Shown: in pieces, positions 44,220 through 55,122 of the stretch
Position numbering within the stretch: the first letter of the stretch is position 1
Layout: the number at the start of each line of letters is the position of its first letter
From: Erwinia sp. E_sp_B01_1
GTDB lineage: Bacteria > Pseudomonadota > Gammaproteobacteria > Enterobacterales > Enterobacteriaceae
Direction of reading: 5' to 3'
NCBI RefSeq assembly: GCF_036865545.1
Contig: NZ_CP142208.1
Span: 4,278,001 to 4,342,000 of the forward strand
Length of the DNA stretch: 64,000 nt
Program-made: the position numbers and the translations under genes
Notes under the pieces: generated by a model
Databases searched by the model: none
What the model was told of the DNA's origin: nothing
Seen by the model: only the letters and a program-made list of their open reading frames with translations

Positions 44220-45656
44220 ATGGCTAATAACATTCGTATCGAAGAAGACCTGTTAGGTATGCGTGAAGTCCCGGCAGATGCTTACTACGGTGTTCATACT
44301 CTGCGTGCGATTGAAAATTTTTATATCAGTAACAGTAAGATAAGCGACATTCCCGAGTTTGTTCGCGGCATGGTGATGGTGAAAAAAGCGGCGGCAATGG
44401 CGAATAAAGAGTTGCAGACCATTCCCCGTAACATCGCTAATGCGATTATTCAGGCCTGTGATGAAGTCCTGAACAATGGCAAATGCATGGATCAGTTCCC
44501 GATTGATGTCTATCAGGGGGGTGCAGGCACCTCCGTGAATATGAACACCAATGAAGTGCTGGCGAACATTGGCCTGGAACTGATGGGTCACCAGAAAGGG
44601 GATTACCAGTTCCTTAATCCCAACGATCACGTCAATAAATGCCAGTCGACCAATGACGCCTACCCCACCGGTTTTCGTATTGCGGTCTATACCTCAATTT
44701 TAAAACTGCTGGATGCGATCGGACAGTTAAGCGAAGGCTTCCAGCGCAAAGCGGTTGAGTTTGAAACCATCCTCAAAATGGGCCGTACCCAGCTGCAGGA
44801 TGCCGTACCTATGACCCTGGGGCAGGAATTCCATGCGTTTAGCGTGCTGCTGAATGAAGAGATCAAAAATCTTCTGCGCACCGCTGAGTTGCTTCTGGAA
44901 GTGAACCTGGGGGCTACAGCTATCGGAACACGTCTGAACACGCCGGATGGCTACCAGGTGCTGGCGGTGCAGAAACTGGCGGAAGTCAGCAATCTTCCCT
45001 GTATCCCGGCAGAAGATCTGATTGAAGCGACTTCTGACTGTGGCGCTTATGTCATGGTTCACAGCGCCCTGAAGCGTCTGGCGGTTAAGCTCTCTAAAAT
45101 CTGTAACGACCTCCGCCTGCTCTCTTCAGGCCCGCGTGCCGGACTGAATGAGATCAATCTGCCAGAGTTGCAGGCTGGCTCTTCTATCATGCCAGCCAAG
45201 GTCAATCCGGTGGTGCCGGAGGTGGTCAATCAGGTTTGCTTCAAGGTGATTGGCAACGACGTCACCGTGACTATGGCTTCAGAAGCGGGTCAGTTGCAGC
45301 TGAACGTGATGGAGCCGGTGATTGGTCAGGCGCTGTTTGAATCTGTGCATATTCTCACTAACGCCTGTTCAAATCTGCTGGAAAGATGCGTCAACGGCAT
45401 CACTGCTAACCGGGCTGTTTGTGAAGCTTACGTCTTCAACTCGATTGGTATTGTCACCTACCTGAACCCTTATATCGGCCACCATAACGGCGATATCGTC
45501 GGTAAAATATGTGCTGAAACGGGGAAAAGTGTCCGCGACGTAGTGCTCGAGCGAGGCCTGCTGACCGAAGCAGAGCTGGACGATATTTTCTCCACCCAGA
45601 ACCTGATGTTCCCGGTGTATAAAGCCAAACGCTATACCGATGAAAATGAACAGTAA
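44220..45656 (+). CDS. aspA: aspartate ammonia-lyase
   Basis: 478 aa, E. coli length. Fumarase/aspartase superfamily signature [11 protein letters not shown] near residues 320-330, with NDAYPTGFR and [15 protein letters not shown] at the active site. It converts aspartate to fumarate and ammonia. With dcuA just downstream and frdABCD 8 kb upstream it supplies the anaerobic fumarate route. Two CRP-like sites lie upstream and a terminator separates it from dcuA. Confidence 0.98.
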   Translation: MANNIRIEEDLLGMREVPADAYYGVHTLRAIENFYISNSKISDIPEFVRGMVMVKKAAAMANKELQTIPRNIANAIIQACDEVLNNGKCMDQFPIDVYQGGAGTSVNMNTNEVLANIGLELMGHQKGDYQFLNPNDHVNKCQSTNDAYPTGFRIAVYTSILKLLDAIGQLSEGFQRKAVEFETILKMGRTQLQDAVPMTLGQEFHAFSVLLNEEIKNLLRTAELLLEVNLGATAIGTRLNTPDGYQVLAVQKLAEVSNLPCIPAEDLIEATSDCGAYVMVHSALKRLAVKLSKICNDLRLLSSGPRAGLNEINLPELQAGSSIMPAKVNPVVPEVVNQVCFKVIGNDVTVTMASEAGQLQLNVMEPVIGQALFESVHILTNACSNLLERCVNGITANRAVCEAYVFNSIGIVTYLNPYIGHHNGDIVGKICAETGKSVRDVVLERGLLTEAELDDIFSTQNLMFPVYKAKRYTDENEQ

Positions 45657-45674
45657 CAGTTCATCCTGACCCTT

Positions 45675-45712
45675 AAAGGCACGCCAGTTCGCAGAACGAC
45701 GTGCCTTTTTTT
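45675..45712 (+). terminator. rho-independent terminator between aspA and dcuA
   Basis: AAAGGCACG (45675-45683) and CGTGCCTTT (45700-45708) with a 16-nt loop, followed by further T. Partial readthrough would feed dcuA. Confidence 0.8.
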
Positions 45713-45767
45713 ATGGCACAACCTAAAAATTAACGTTTAGTTAGCAAAAAAATCCAGGGAGCAAAAT

Positions 45768-47069
45768 ATGATTGTAACGGAGTTGATTCTCGTTCTGATG
45801 GCCATTTATCTGGGCGCACGGCTGGGTGGCATTGGGATCGGATTTGCCGGTGGAGTCGGCATGTTAATTCTGACGCTGGGCTTTCAGGTCAAACCCGGGG
45901 CCATTCCCTTTGACGTCATTGAAATTATCATGGCCGTCATCGCCGCGATTGCGGCCATGCAGGTAGCTGGCGGGATGGATTACCTGGTCAGCCTGGCTGA
46001 ACGTTTGTTGAGGAAGCATCCCCGCTATATCACCCTGCTGGCCCCCATGGTGACCTATTTTATGACGCTGATGGCCGGAACCGGGCACACCGCCTTTTCC
46101 ACCCTGCCGGTCATCAGTGAAGTGGCGAAAGAACAGGGAGTGCGTCCCTCCCGCCCGCTATCAATAGCCGTTGTAGCCTCACAGATAGCGATCACCGCTT
46201 CCCCTATCTCCGCAGCAGTAGTCTTTCTCGCCGGGATTCTGGAACCCAAAGGCGTCAGCTATCTCGGTCTGCTCGCTGTGTCTGTCCCTTCGACGCTGCT
46301 GGCAATCCTTATCGCTGCGCTGATCACAAACTTCCTTGGCAAAGAGCTGCACGAGGATGATGTCTATCGGGCACGTCTGGCTAAAGGGGAAATTACCCTG
46401 CGTGGCGAGAGCGTGTTTGTAGAAAAGCCTGGTGCCAAACTGTCAGTGTTGCTGTTCCTGCTTGGTATTATCGCCGTGGTGCTTTATGCCACCGCGATCA
46501 GTGATGCCGTAGGCCTGATAGCCAATCCGGTGCTGCCCCGCAATGAAGCCATAGTGGTATTTATGCTGACCATTGCCGCGCTAATCTGCTTAATCTGCAA
46601 AGTTGATACCGGCAAAATTTTGCTGGCCAGCACGTTTAAATCCGGCATGAGTGCCTGTATCTGCGTGATGGGCGTGGCCTGGCTGGGCGATACCTTTGTG
46701 AAAGCGCACATCAGTGAAATCCAGCAGGTGGCTGGCGATCTGCTGAGTGACTTCCCGTGGATGCTGGCTGTGATTCTGTTTTTTGCCTCCACACTGCTCT
46801 ATTCTCAGGCCGCCACTACCAAGGCATTGATGCCCGCCGCTTTGATGCTGGGTGTCTCTCCGGTTACCGCTGTAGCATCGTTTGCTGCGGTCTCTGCGCT
46901 GTTCGTCCTGCCGACTTACCCAACGCTGCTGGCTGCTGTAGAGATGGATGACACAGGTTCCACCCGCATTGGCAAATTTGTATTTAACCACTCGTTTATC
47001 ATTCCCGGCACGTTGGCAATTGCCCTGTCAGTGCTGTTTGGTTTCCTTTTTGGCCACCTGATTTTATAG
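45768..47069 (+). CDS. dcuA: anaerobic C4-dicarboxylate transporter DcuA
   Basis: 433 aa, very hydrophobic, about 10-12 membrane helices. Starts MIVTELILVLMAIYLGARLGGIGIG; AGTGHTAFSTLPVI and PAALMLGVSPVTAVASF are typical Dcu blocks. It exchanges external aspartate, fumarate or malate for succinate. The aspA-dcuA pair is conserved. The ATG has GGGAG upstream. The gene after it in E. coli (cutA) is missing. Confidence 0.97.
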   Translation: MIVTELILVLMAIYLGARLGGIGIGFAGGVGMLILTLGFQVKPGAIPFDVIEIIMAVIAAIAAMQVAGGMDYLVSLAERLLRKHPRYITLLAPMVTYFMTLMAGTGHTAFSTLPVISEVAKEQGVRPSRPLSIAVVASQIAITASPISAAVVFLAGILEPKGVSYLGLLAVSVPSTLLAILIAALITNFLGKELHEDDVYRARLAKGEITLRGESVFVEKPGAKLSVLLFLLGIIAVVLYATAISDAVGLIANPVLPRNEAIVVFMLTIAALICLICKVDTGKILLASTFKSGMSACICVMGVAWLGDTFVKAHISEIQQVAGDLLSDFPWMLAVILFFASTLLYSQAATTKALMPAALMLGVSPVTAVASFAAVSALFVLPTYPTLLAAVEMDDTGSTRIGKFVFNHSFIIPGTLAIALSVLFGFLFGHLIL

Positions 47070-47078
47070 GCTGATCCT

Positions 47079-47112
47079 CTCCTCTGGCAGTGCCGCCATG
47101 CTGCCAGAGGAG
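47079..47112. terminator. 12-bp hairpin after dcuA
   Basis: CTCCTCTGGCAG-type arms at 47079-47090 and 47101-47112 with a 10-nt loop, 10 bp after the dcuA stop. No U-tract follows; termination strength is uncertain. Confidence 0.5.
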
Positions 47113-47289
47113 TTCCCCGATATGCAGCGCTGCACTGCTCTCTCCGGTTACAACCTGAAAAACCCCCTTGCGTACTGCCGTGGTATAGTTTGCGCTCTGA
47201 AAGGATCCCTCCGATCTCAGGCAAAGCGGGACGATCCTTTGGTTGTCTGCTGACTGACTCAACTCAACATGGAACACCTGGTTACCTGT

Positions 47290-49023
47290 ATGGCTAAGCG
47301 CATTACCACACTCATCTTCATTCTGTTTACTGCCCTGTTCAGCTTCAACGCCTCTGCCTCCCTGTTCGGGCAGAACAGCAACAGCCATTTCGGCACGGTA
47401 GACCAGGCCTTCGCCTTTGATTTTACCCAGCAGGCTGGAAAACTGACGCTGAGCTGGCAGGTGAAACCCGGCTATTACCTCTATCGTCAGCAAATAAAAG
47501 TCTCTGCCCAGGGGGCAAAGCTTGCCGGTTGGCAACTGCCGGCAGGGAAAGCGCATGAAGATGAATTTTACGGTAAGACTGAAATCTATCCGGAGAGTCT
47601 GACGCTACCGCTTGTCCTGCAGCAGGCTGATAAAGGCGCCACGGTGACCGTGACTTATCAGGGCTGTGCCGCCGCAGGATTTTGCTACCCACCGGAAACC
47701 CGAAGCGTTCCGCTGAACCCGGTGAGTGCTGCTGCCGGTGAAGCTTCGAATTCAGGCTCTGCTGCAAACACCGCCGCGGCCCTGCCAGACCCGGCAATCT
47801 CCCCCACAAACAATCTGCCCTTTTCACCGCTCTGGGCATTGCTGATTGGGATTGGCGTCGCCTTCACTCCCTGTGTTCTGCCGATGTACCCGCTGATTTC
47901 CGGCATTATTTTGGGAGGTAACCGCAAATATTCTCTGGGCCGCCTGTTTTCGCTGGCCATGGTCTATGTGCAGGGCATGGCGCTGACCTATACCCTGATG
48001 GGGATGATAGTCGCTGCCGCAGGCCTGCGTTTCCAGGCTGCGCTCCAGTCTCCGGCGATCCTGACTGGCCTCTCCGCGCTCTTTGTTCTGCTCGCCCTGT
48101 CCATGTTTGGCCTGTTCACCCTGCAACTCCCCTCTTCGCTGCAAACGAGGCTGACGTTATGGAGTAATCGCCAGCAAGGCGGCTCGCTGACAGGCGTGTT
48201 TCTGATGGGAGCCCTGGCCGGGCTAATCTGTTCCCCCTGCACCACCGCCCCCTTAAGCGCCATCCTGCTTTATATTGCCCAGAGTGGGAATATGCTGGCC
48301 GGGGCCGGTACGCTCTATCTTTACGCACTGGGCATGGGGCTACCGCTGATCGTCGTCACGCTGTTTGGCAGCCGCCTGTTGCCGAAGAGCGGTGCCTGGA
48401 TGCAGACAGTCAAGGAGGGGTTTGGTTTTGTGATCCTTGCCCTGCCGGTGTTTCTGCTGGAGCGCGTGATCGGCGATATGTGGGGACTGCGGTTATGGAG
48501 CCTGCTGGGTGTGGCTTTCTTTGGCTGGGCCACTTTCAGTCTGAAATCGACTCAGGGTTGGGCGCGGCTGGTGCAGATAGTGATGCTTGCGGCGGCACTT
48601 GTTGCCGCTCGTCCACTGCAGGACTGGGCGTTTGGCACGTCTTCTCAACATGCCACTGTGGCTCATCTCGCTTTCAGCCGGATTAACGACACCGCCCAGC
48701 TCAACAAAGCGCTGCAAAACAGCCAGGGCCGCATCACTATGCTGGACCTGTATGCAGACTGGTGCGTGGCCTGTAAAGAGTTCGAAAAATACACGTTCAG
48801 TCAGCCTGAAGTTCAGGCCACATTGACTCACACCCAGCTGTTGCAGGCCGACGTCACGGCCAACAGCGCTACGGACAGTGCCCTGCTGAAACAGCTTCAG
48901 GTACTGGGCCTGCCGACTATTATGTTCTTTGACGCTCAGGGTAAAGAGATCCCTGGGTCACGCGTTACCGGCTTTATGGATGCTACGGCGTTTCAGCAGC
49001 ATTTGCAGAAATTGCCTCAGTAA
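47290..49023 (+). CDS. dsbD: thiol:disulfide interchange protein DsbD
   Basis: 577 aa from the ATG at 47290 ([13 protein letters not shown] aligns with E. coli DsbD). Signal peptide about 1-24. Periplasmic alpha domain with the redox Cys pair in [13 protein letters not shown], eight membrane helices with [14 protein letters not shown] and [11 protein letters not shown], then a thioredoxin-like gamma domain with [13 protein letters not shown]. It passes electrons from cytoplasmic thioredoxin to DsbC, DsbG and CcmG. An ATG 21 bp upstream is possible but would spoil the signal peptide. yjdC follows. Confidence 0.96.
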   Translation: MAKRITTLIFILFTALFSFNASASLFGQNSNSHFGTVDQAFAFDFTQQAGKLTLSWQVKPGYYLYRQQIKVSAQGAKLAGWQLPAGKAHEDEFYGKTEIYPESLTLPLVLQQADKGATVTVTYQGCAAAGFCYPPETRSVPLNPVSAAAGEASNSGSAANTAAALPDPAISPTNNLPFSPLWALLIGIGVAFTPCVLPMYPLISGIILGGNRKYSLGRLFSLAMVYVQGMALTYTLMGMIVAAAGLRFQAALQSPAILTGLSALFVLLALSMFGLFTLQLPSSLQTRLTLWSNRQQGGSLTGVFLMGALAGLICSPCTTAPLSAILLYIAQSGNMLAGAGTLYLYALGMGLPLIVVTLFGSRLLPKSGAWMQTVKEGFGFVILALPVFLLERVIGDMWGLRLWSLLGVAFFGWATFSLKSTQGWARLVQIVMLAAALVAARPLQDWAFGTSSQHATVAHLAFSRINDTAQLNKALQNSQGRITMLDLYADWCVACKEFEKYTFSQPEVQATLTHTQLLQADVTANSATDSALLKQLQVLGLPTIMFFDAQGKEIPGSRVTGFMDATAFQQHLQKLPQ

Positions 49024-49086
49024 ACGACACTTGGGTGAGATTTCCCGGCCTGGGGTCGGGAATCCGGCATATCAGAGGAGAGTCAC

Positions 49087-49665
49087 TTGCAACGTGAACA
49101 GGTACTCGAGCATGCACTGAACGTACTCGAGCAAAAAGGCCTGGCAGCCTCAACGTCTTTCGCCATGATGGCGGAGGCGGTGGATTGTCGGGAAGAGGAT
49201 TTACAACGATTCTGGCCAGACCGGGAAGCGCTGCTGTATGACGCCCTTCGTTATCACAGCCAGCAAATTGATATCTGGCGGCGCAAGCTGTTGCTGGATG
49301 AAACACTGAATGCGGAACAGAAGCTGCTGGCTCGCTATCAGGTCCTGGAAGACGCGGTTAAAAATAACCGTTATCCGGGCTGCCTGTTTATTGCCGCCTG
49401 CAGTTTTTATCCTCAGCCGGACCACCCTATCCATCAGGTTGCGGATCAACAAAAACGCGCCTCCTGGCAATACACTCACGATTTGCTTACCGCGCTGGAA
49501 ACCGATAATCCCACGCTGGTCGCTCATCAGATGGAGCTGATTCTGGAGGGGTGCCTGAGCCGCCTGCTGATAAAACGCAATATTCAGGAGGTCGTCACTG
49601 CACGCACGCTGGCTGAAGATGTGTTGAGCTTTGCCCTGTGCCGGAAGAATGGCGCTTTGACCTGA
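49087..49665 (+). CDS. yjdC: YjdC, TetR/AcrR-family regulator
   Basis: 192 aa, TTG start at 49087 with AGGAG 7-8 nt upstream; the first residues [14 protein letters not shown] match E. coli YjdC. A diverged TetR helix-turn-helix is at residues about 20-50 ([33 protein letters not shown] in outline). The C-terminal domain has [16 protein letters not shown] and the ending [14 protein letters not shown]. Targets unknown. The dsbD-yjdC pair is conserved. Confidence 0.93.
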   Translation: MQREQVLEHALNVLEQKGLAASTSFAMMAEAVDCREEDLQRFWPDREALLYDALRYHSQQIDIWRRKLLLDETLNAEQKLLARYQVLEDAVKNNRYPGCLFIAACSFYPQPDHPIHQVADQQKRASWQYTHDLLTALETDNPTLVAHQMELILEGCLSRLLIKRNIQEVVTARTLAEDVLSFALCRKNGALT

Positions 49666-49775
49666 ACAGGAACCCGCCTGGCTGTCTGAAAAGCAGGCAG
49701 TCAGGCGTCATTTCAGGGTTTTTTATGACAAAGCCGTTGACGCAGAACGGCCTTTAAGGTTTAATGCGCCCCGTT

Positions 49776-49851
49776 GCCCGGATAGCTCAGTCGGTAGAGC
49801 AGGGGATTGAAAATCCCCGTGTCCTTGGTTCGATTCCGAGTCCGGGCACCA
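49776..49851 (+). tRNA. tRNA-Phe(GAA)
   Basis: 76 nt, GCCCGGATAGCTCAGTCGG start, anticodon GAA in GATTGAAAATC, T-loop GGTTCGATTCC, encoded CCA. The equivalent E. coli locus (pheU) is a known island-insertion site. Everything downstream to the end of the window is accessory in character. Confidence 0.98.
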
Positions 49852-49954
49852 TATTCAATGCCAGTTGGTCAGTTAAGCGAAATGCAATCCTGACGGACAT
49901 TAAGGCGAGCCAGTGAATCACGCTGTAACTTTTCGTGATTACAAGGCTCTTAAG

Positions 49955-49988
49955 AAACAGACTTGTTTGCGCAAGTCTGTTTTTTTTG
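49955..49988 (+). terminator. rho-independent terminator after tRNA-Phe
   Basis: AAACAGACTTG (49955-49965) and CAAGTCTGTTT (49972-49982) with a 6-nt loop, then a T-run to 49987. It also lies just past the end of the convergent fimbrial operon. Confidence 0.85.
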
Positions 49989-50025
49989 CGTTTGAATTTT
50001 AAAAGAGCGGACTCCCCTCTAAACC

Positions 50026-50595
50026 TTATTTATAATTAAGCTTGAGGTTTACCGTGGTGGCAAAGGCTCCTGCTGTAGCTGCCGCCGAGGTTGCGACAAA
50101 AGCCGCCGCAAAAGTCACCGTATTCTCACCGGCTCGCAGCGTGGTAATAGTTTCGGTGACGCTACCATTTGCCTTGAAAGGTGTTTTCTTATCGGTTTTA
50201 TAGAAACGCAGCCCGACGCCGTTTGATGCCGAAGAATTTTTAAAAGCAAATCCCCCACTGTCGCCCGTGTCTGCCGTTCCTGAAGCCACGAAGTCTATCC
50301 CGCGGGTAATATCGGCTCCACATCCTGTCAGGTGGATTTTAATGTCCCTCAGGGCCAGCGTTGTCCCCAATCCTTTCAGATCGCGAGCTGCCACTGTACC
50401 CATATCGGGAGCCATGTCAGAACCTGCCGTATCCAGCGTGCAGGTATTCGCCACCACCTTTCCTGTTATCTTAATGTCCGCACTATCCGAAGCTGCAAGC
50501 GCATTTCCGCACAAGCCTAAAAGCAGCACACCTGTAGCCGTCTTCAGTAACGCCGCAGAGCTAATGCCCGCTTTCTGCTTAATCAATTTTCTCAT
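50026..50595 (-). CDS. fimbrial minor subunit / tip protein
   Basis: 189 aa from the ATG at 50595 (AAGGAA upstream). An ATG 39 bp further out would add a charged extension before the signal peptide. Signal peptide ends about LCGNALAAS. Mature part is a single fimbrial (pilin) domain: ITGKVVANTCTLD with the first Cys, IHLTGCG with the second, and the C-terminal FAAAFVATSAAATAGAF...NLKLNYK beta-zipper motif. As the last gene of the operon it would be the tip or minor subunit, but it lacks a separate lectin domain and is pilin-sized. Confidence 0.85.
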   Translation of the reverse strand: MRKLIKQKAGISSAALLKTATGVLLLGLCGNALAASDSADIKITGKVVANTCTLDTAGSDMAPDMGTVAARDLKGLGTTLALRDIKIHLTGCGADITRGIDFVASGTADTGDSGGFAFKNSSASNGVGLRFYKTDKKTPFKANGSVTETITTLRAGENTVTFAAAFVATSAAATAGAFATTVNLKLNYK

Positions 50596-50646
50596 GTTAA
50601 TTTCCTTATCATCATTGACAAATTTTCGAATCATTTCAGGGAGCCG

Positions 50647-53333
50647 TTATTCACAGGCCCCGTTAATCCTTACCACCATCTGACTCTTCGCATCTGAGGG
50701 TAACGTCCAGTGGGTGACACACTGCTTACTGGCATCACCCCCCACTCTGCCCGTAAGGTGCCAGTTTCTGGCATTCCTGACAGATAAACCTGCCCTTCAT
50801 CACCCACGATGCCACCGCGTTCTCCAGCGGAGACAATGGTGCCAAAAGGTAATGCCTTCCCTTTGTGCGTCAGCGTCATCAGTACCCTGCTGCCGGTATA
50901 TCCTTTGAAAGAGGCACGAACTATTGCTCCCCGTGTTGGGATCACGTGGCTGACTGGCCGATCAAGATCGGTGTGATCATCCAGTGAAGCCGTATCCAGT
51001 GCCACACGGTTTTCGCGGTAGACAGAGGCGTATGGCTTAATGGCATAGCCCCGCCAGTCGGTACTGACGCCGGTTTCATTTTCTACCACTGCACCAGATA
51101 TCCCCGGCGCGGCAATCAGGACGCCTGTTTCCCCCAATTGCTGCCCCAGGGTCAGTCCTTCGCTGTGTAACAGCATTCCACCGCTGATGCCGTAGTTCAC
51201 CTGCCGGTAATTATTGCTGTAGCTGTAGCCCACATCTCCGCTGCCATATCTGCCCCGGTAGCTGGCGCTCAGATTGCCGCTGTTCCCTTCGCTTTGGGTG
51301 TATCCCTGAGTCAGATTCCAGTTGAGGTTATTGCCTTCAAGCGCCGTACCGCTAAGGCCAGCCTGATGGGCGATCTTTCCTTCATTGTCCCGACTTGTGC
51401 TGTAGGAAGCGTATAGCGGGTGGCTGCCCCCTGTACCCTCTCCTGAAAACAGCCCGCCCAGAGGAAAAGAGAGGGATAAATACAGGGACTTGTCTGTCCC
51501 GGATTGGTTTATTTCACGATTAAGGCTGTAGGTAAGGCTGTAACTCAGGCTCCCCAGGCTACTGTTAAATCCTGCCTGGAAGGAGTCACTTGCCCCTGAT
51601 TTATTCCAGTAGGTCTGCCGGACGCCGGAGAGATAAAGCGCCCCATAATCACCGATGCGCTGAGAAATACTGGCCTGAATTTTTGCGCGTCTGTTGTTAT
51701 AAAGATTGTAATAGTCGGTATAGGAGCGCTTTTCTGGTTTACCCTCTGCATCAACCTGATCCACGTCATAACGCCAGCCCTCCATCCCCTTCAGCGCGGT
51801 TTCATCCAGCGTGTGGAATCCCTGTGTGGAATAGCGGTATCCGGTCAACTGGAACGTTGTTCCAAGGGAGTTAAGCGAGCGGGCATACAAAAAACGCACC
51901 GACTGTCCCTGATGATGACTGCCATCGGCGAGGGTACTGTCGGCCTGCGTGATGTCGGCAGAAAACGCGCCCAGCAGCCCAAGGTTAAGCCCACCGCCGA
52001 GCAGCCCTGAGAAATAGTTCTGCGAATACTGCAGGCCGCCATAGACGGTGATGTTGTGGGGCAATCCCCATACCAGCGTCCCCTGAGCAAATTCCGGGCT
52101 GCTGTAACTGTCACTGCCAGACTGATAACGCCCCGCCGTCAGGGAATACTTCAGATGCCCCTCACGCTGCAGTACCGGCACGGATGAGTAGGGAACAACA
52201 TAGGTTTTACTACTGCCATCCGCTTCCGTCACCGTGACTTCAAGGTCACCGCTCGAATAAACCGGATAGAGATCGTTGATGGCAAAGGCTCCCGGCGAAA
52301 CAAACGTTTGATACACCGTATAGCCATTCTGCTGGATGCTGACTTTGGCATTGGTTTGGGCCACGCCCCTGACGACCGGAGCAAATCCTCTCAGGCTGTC
52401 CGGATACATGTTGTCATCCGTCTCTAACTGCATTCCCCGGAAACCCAGAGAGTCGAAGATATCCCCGCTGGAGGTACTGTCTCCCACCACCAACGTGCTG
52501 CGTAATGGAATGATTGCGCGTTCTGCAAAAGTTTTAATATGCTGCCACTTTCTGTAACGGTAACGATCGCTTTCATATTCACTCCAGGTCCTGAAGTCCC
52601 TGAATCGCCACGGCCCCACATTCAGTCCGCCATTCAGATTAAGGTAACGGCTGCTGCTGTCTCCATACCGGCCCTGGCTGGTATTGCCGTTAAAGCTATA
52701 GTCCAGAAGTGCAGCATTGATCCCCTCATCCCAACTTTCTGGGGGGATATAGCCACGCGCGCTGTTGGTCATTGCCGCCTGCGGAATACTGACATCCAGC
52801 CGCATCTGTTGGAAATTGAAGAGGGTAAAAGCATCAGGAATAGATTCACCGGGTGAAAGACACTTCTCTTCCGGTGCAGCATTAAGCTCAGGAAAGGCCT
52901 GCAGGTTCACTCCAAAGCCTTTAAGATCCCTGAGGGTAAGACAAGCCATCAGCCCGGTATTATCCCGAACAGCTGAATTCGTATTTTCAGGGCTGTGTTC
53001 TCTGTCTTTATTCACCATCTCAATAAAGCGGATCTGACGACTGCCAGCCGGGGTACCGTTAATATAAATATCCACCTGATAGGATCCTGGCAACTGCGCA
53101 CCTTCTTTTTCAAAGCGCGAAAGATCGGCCACCATTTGCGGATCGGCGGCGACCAGCGCGGGAGGAAAATAGAGATCCGCATGGCCAGCCAGCGGCAAAG
53201 CGAGTGCCACAATGATAAATGCATTTACCGGTATGGTATTAAAGCGTGAGGTAATAACCGCTTTACGTTCCTTTGGTGTATTTTTAGATAAAAATCGCAT
53301 TCTGCATCCATGTATGTAAAGCCTGGCATCCAT
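50647..53333 (-). CDS. outer-membrane fimbrial usher with frameshifted C-terminus
   Basis: About 890 aa. Signal peptide with long n-region ending LAGHA, then DLYFPPALVAADPQMVADLSRF, the usher N-terminal domain, 24-strand barrel and plug, and C-terminal domains (GSRVLMTLTHKGKALPFGT, GIVGDEGQVYLSGM). As read, the end is LRAEWGVMPVSSVSPTGRYP and a stop at 50670. One frame over it reads ASKQCVTHWTLPSDAKSQMV and ends INGACE at 50647, the expected usher tail with two Cys. The break is at six C (50738-50743, G on the coding strand); seven restore WGGDASKQC, the spacing seen in FimD. It lies 9 bp after the chaperone. Start could also be 33 bp downstream. Confidence 0.9.
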
Positions 53334-53342
53334 CGCCTTGCG

Positions 53343-54047
53343 TTATTTCAGTTCCACACGTATTTCAGATGTAGCTGCACCAAAATCGTTAATGGTCCTG
53401 TAGGTCAAAGCCCCGCTGGCGGTGGCAGGAAGCGAGAGAGAAGCATTTTCATGCGGAGAAACCATGGTGTCGGGTAGTTTATTTCCACCCACTTTCATTT
53501 CGACCAAAGTAAGGTGATAAGGCGTGGGGTTATCAATACGCAACTGGCCGTGGCCCGTACGATGAAATTTGAGTTCTGAGGGTGCTTTGCCAACGGGCGG
53601 CGTTAAACCTTCAGGACGCAAAAAAAGCTTGATACGTGTTACTGCTGCCAGCAGCAGCATATTTTTCCCCTGCGTCTTTTTTTTATCGAGGGAAGGAATG
53701 GCTTTAGTATTAAAGTAGTAAAGTGTTTCCTGGTCAGTTCTTGCTGGTTCGCCAACATACATCAGGCGCAGGGTATTCTCATTGCCCGGGCCGCTGACAT
53801 AAAGTGGAGGGGTGGCGACAAAATTCTGACTTTTCTGCCCATCCGGCTGCTCAACCCAGGACTGAACCAGAAAGCTGGATTGATCAGATGTGTTGCGTAC
53901 AGACATGCTGACCTGCTTCTGACCTGCCGGATAAATAATTCGGGTTCCTCCCAACATAATTCCACCAGCGCGGACTGGCGAAGTTGCCAGACAGGCTGCT
54001 GACATCAGAACAACCAGTAAGCCATTACGTAACAGATATCCGGACAA
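53343..54047 (-). CDS. periplasmic fimbrial chaperone (PapD/FimC family)
   Basis: 234 aa. Signal peptide about 1-27. Two Ig-like domains: domain 1 with LGGTRIIYPAGQKQVSMSVRN and the edge strand NTLRLMYVGEPARTDQE, then a short F1-G1 loop with NMLLLAAVTRIKLFLRP, which donates a strand to subunits. Domain 2 has NPTPYHLTLVEMKVGG. It carries subunits across the periplasm to the usher. Lies between the major subunit and usher genes, the usual order. Confidence 0.93.
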   Translation of the reverse strand: MSGYLLRNGLLVVLMSAACLATSPVRAGGIMLGGTRIIYPAGQKQVSMSVRNTSDQSSFLVQSWVEQPDGQKSQNFVATPPLYVSGPGNENTLRLMYVGEPARTDQETLYYFNTKAIPSLDKKKTQGKNMLLLAAVTRIKLFLRPEGLTPPVGKAPSELKFHRTGHGQLRIDNPTPYHLTLVEMKVGGNKLPDTMVSPHENASLSLPATASGALTYRTINDFGAATSEIRVELK

Positions 54048-54128
54048 AGTAATCTCCTCCCTGAAAATAGAAACCAGACCGCCATTACGATACGTTCAGG
54101 CACCGCAATGACGTCTGGGGTCAGACAA

Positions 54129-54719
54129 TTATTCGTAAGTTACGCGGAAGTTAACTGTGCTGTTGGCTACACCCGCTGTGACAGCTGCGTCTGTTGCAAC
54201 ATAAGCCGCAGTGAAGGGAATTTCGTTCGCGCCTTCAGTCAGTTCGTGCGAAGTGGTGCCAACATAATCATTAATAGTCACAGGCTTATTACCCTGGGAG
54301 ATTTGAATGCCGACATTTTTTGCAATCGCGTCACCCGAATTTTCACCGGAGAGTTTAAGAGTGGTTGCATTAATAGCATCACCCATAAATTTAACGGTTG
54401 CTTTGGTATAACCCACCGTTGCTGAGGTATCACCAGTTAATGGAGTGAGGTTACAACCCGTCAGTTTTATCTTAAATTTTACCGGGGAGCTGGTATCACC
54501 CTGGCTGGTGAACTGGTTGCTGGCAACCTGCCCCAGATAGACGCTTTGCCCGTCAGAGCCGTTTTCAACCGAGCATGGCGCACTCACAATGGAACCGGTA
54601 AAATTGATATCCCCGCCATCAACCGTGACAATTTTTGGCGGAACAGGATCGGCAGCAAAAGTGGGAGAGACACTTGCCATCAACACGGGCAACAGCGAAG
54701 TAAGAATAAGTTTATTCAT
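54129..54719 (-). CDS. major fimbrial subunit (FimA-like pilin)
   Basis: 196 aa. Signal peptide ends PTFAAD (about residue 22). A pilin domain follows: GGDINFTGSIVSAPCSV with the first Cys, IKLTGCNL with the second, and the C-terminal EIPFTAAYVATDAAVTAG...STVNFRVTYE strand that docks to the chaperone. First gene of the operon, 80 bp before the chaperone, so likely the abundant shaft subunit. The promoter lies in the AT-rich region above 54719. No invertible switch or recombinase is seen. Confidence 0.92.
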   Translation of the reverse strand: MNKLILTSLLPVLMASVSPTFAADPVPPKIVTVDGGDINFTGSIVSAPCSVENGSDGQSVYLGQVASNQFTSQGDTSSPVKFKIKLTGCNLTPLTGDTSATVGYTKATVKFMGDAINATTLKLSGENSGDAIAKNVGIQISQGNKPVTINDYVGTTSHELTEGANEIPFTAAYVATDAAVTAGVANSTVNFRVTYE

Positions 54720-55122
54720 TTGTTTAATTTCCTTTTAAATAAATCATTGGGTATAAAAGCCACACTCCTTAACTCGGCCAGTAATCTATATTGTTCGTTA
54801 AAGAGGTTCAATAAAGTTCGACCCATTGAAAATACCGATTCACATTGCAGATATTGATTGCCTTAATCGATCATATTAATTTTATACAATGCCTATCGCT
54901 TTGTAATAGAAGAACTTATCTGAAATATTTTTTCTGCCGCTGTGACTAATTTAAATTCATTTAAACCTCAGCTAAAGAAAAATAGCCGCCATATACGGGC
55001 GTATATCAGCACTTCGTTTAAGCTTTGTTTATAATAGAAGCATAAATAAAAAAATAACATTAACACTCAGAGTGCATTTAAAAAGCCATATTTAACATTA
55101 TAAACTTTTCCTGCTAATTTAT
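54720..55122. other. AT-rich regulatory region upstream of the fimbrial operon
   Basis: About 400 bp of markedly AT-rich DNA without a gene. It contains a near-perfect palindrome ATATACGGGCGTATAT (54991-55006). Such AT-rich stretches are typical of H-NS-silenced fimbrial promoters. No clear -35/-10 pair could be fixed. Confidence 0.5.

Noticed and set aside
49852..50025. Integrase or att duplication of the tRNA-Phe 3' end
   Set aside because: No integrase gene is present and the 3' end of the tRNA was not seen repeated downstream within the window.
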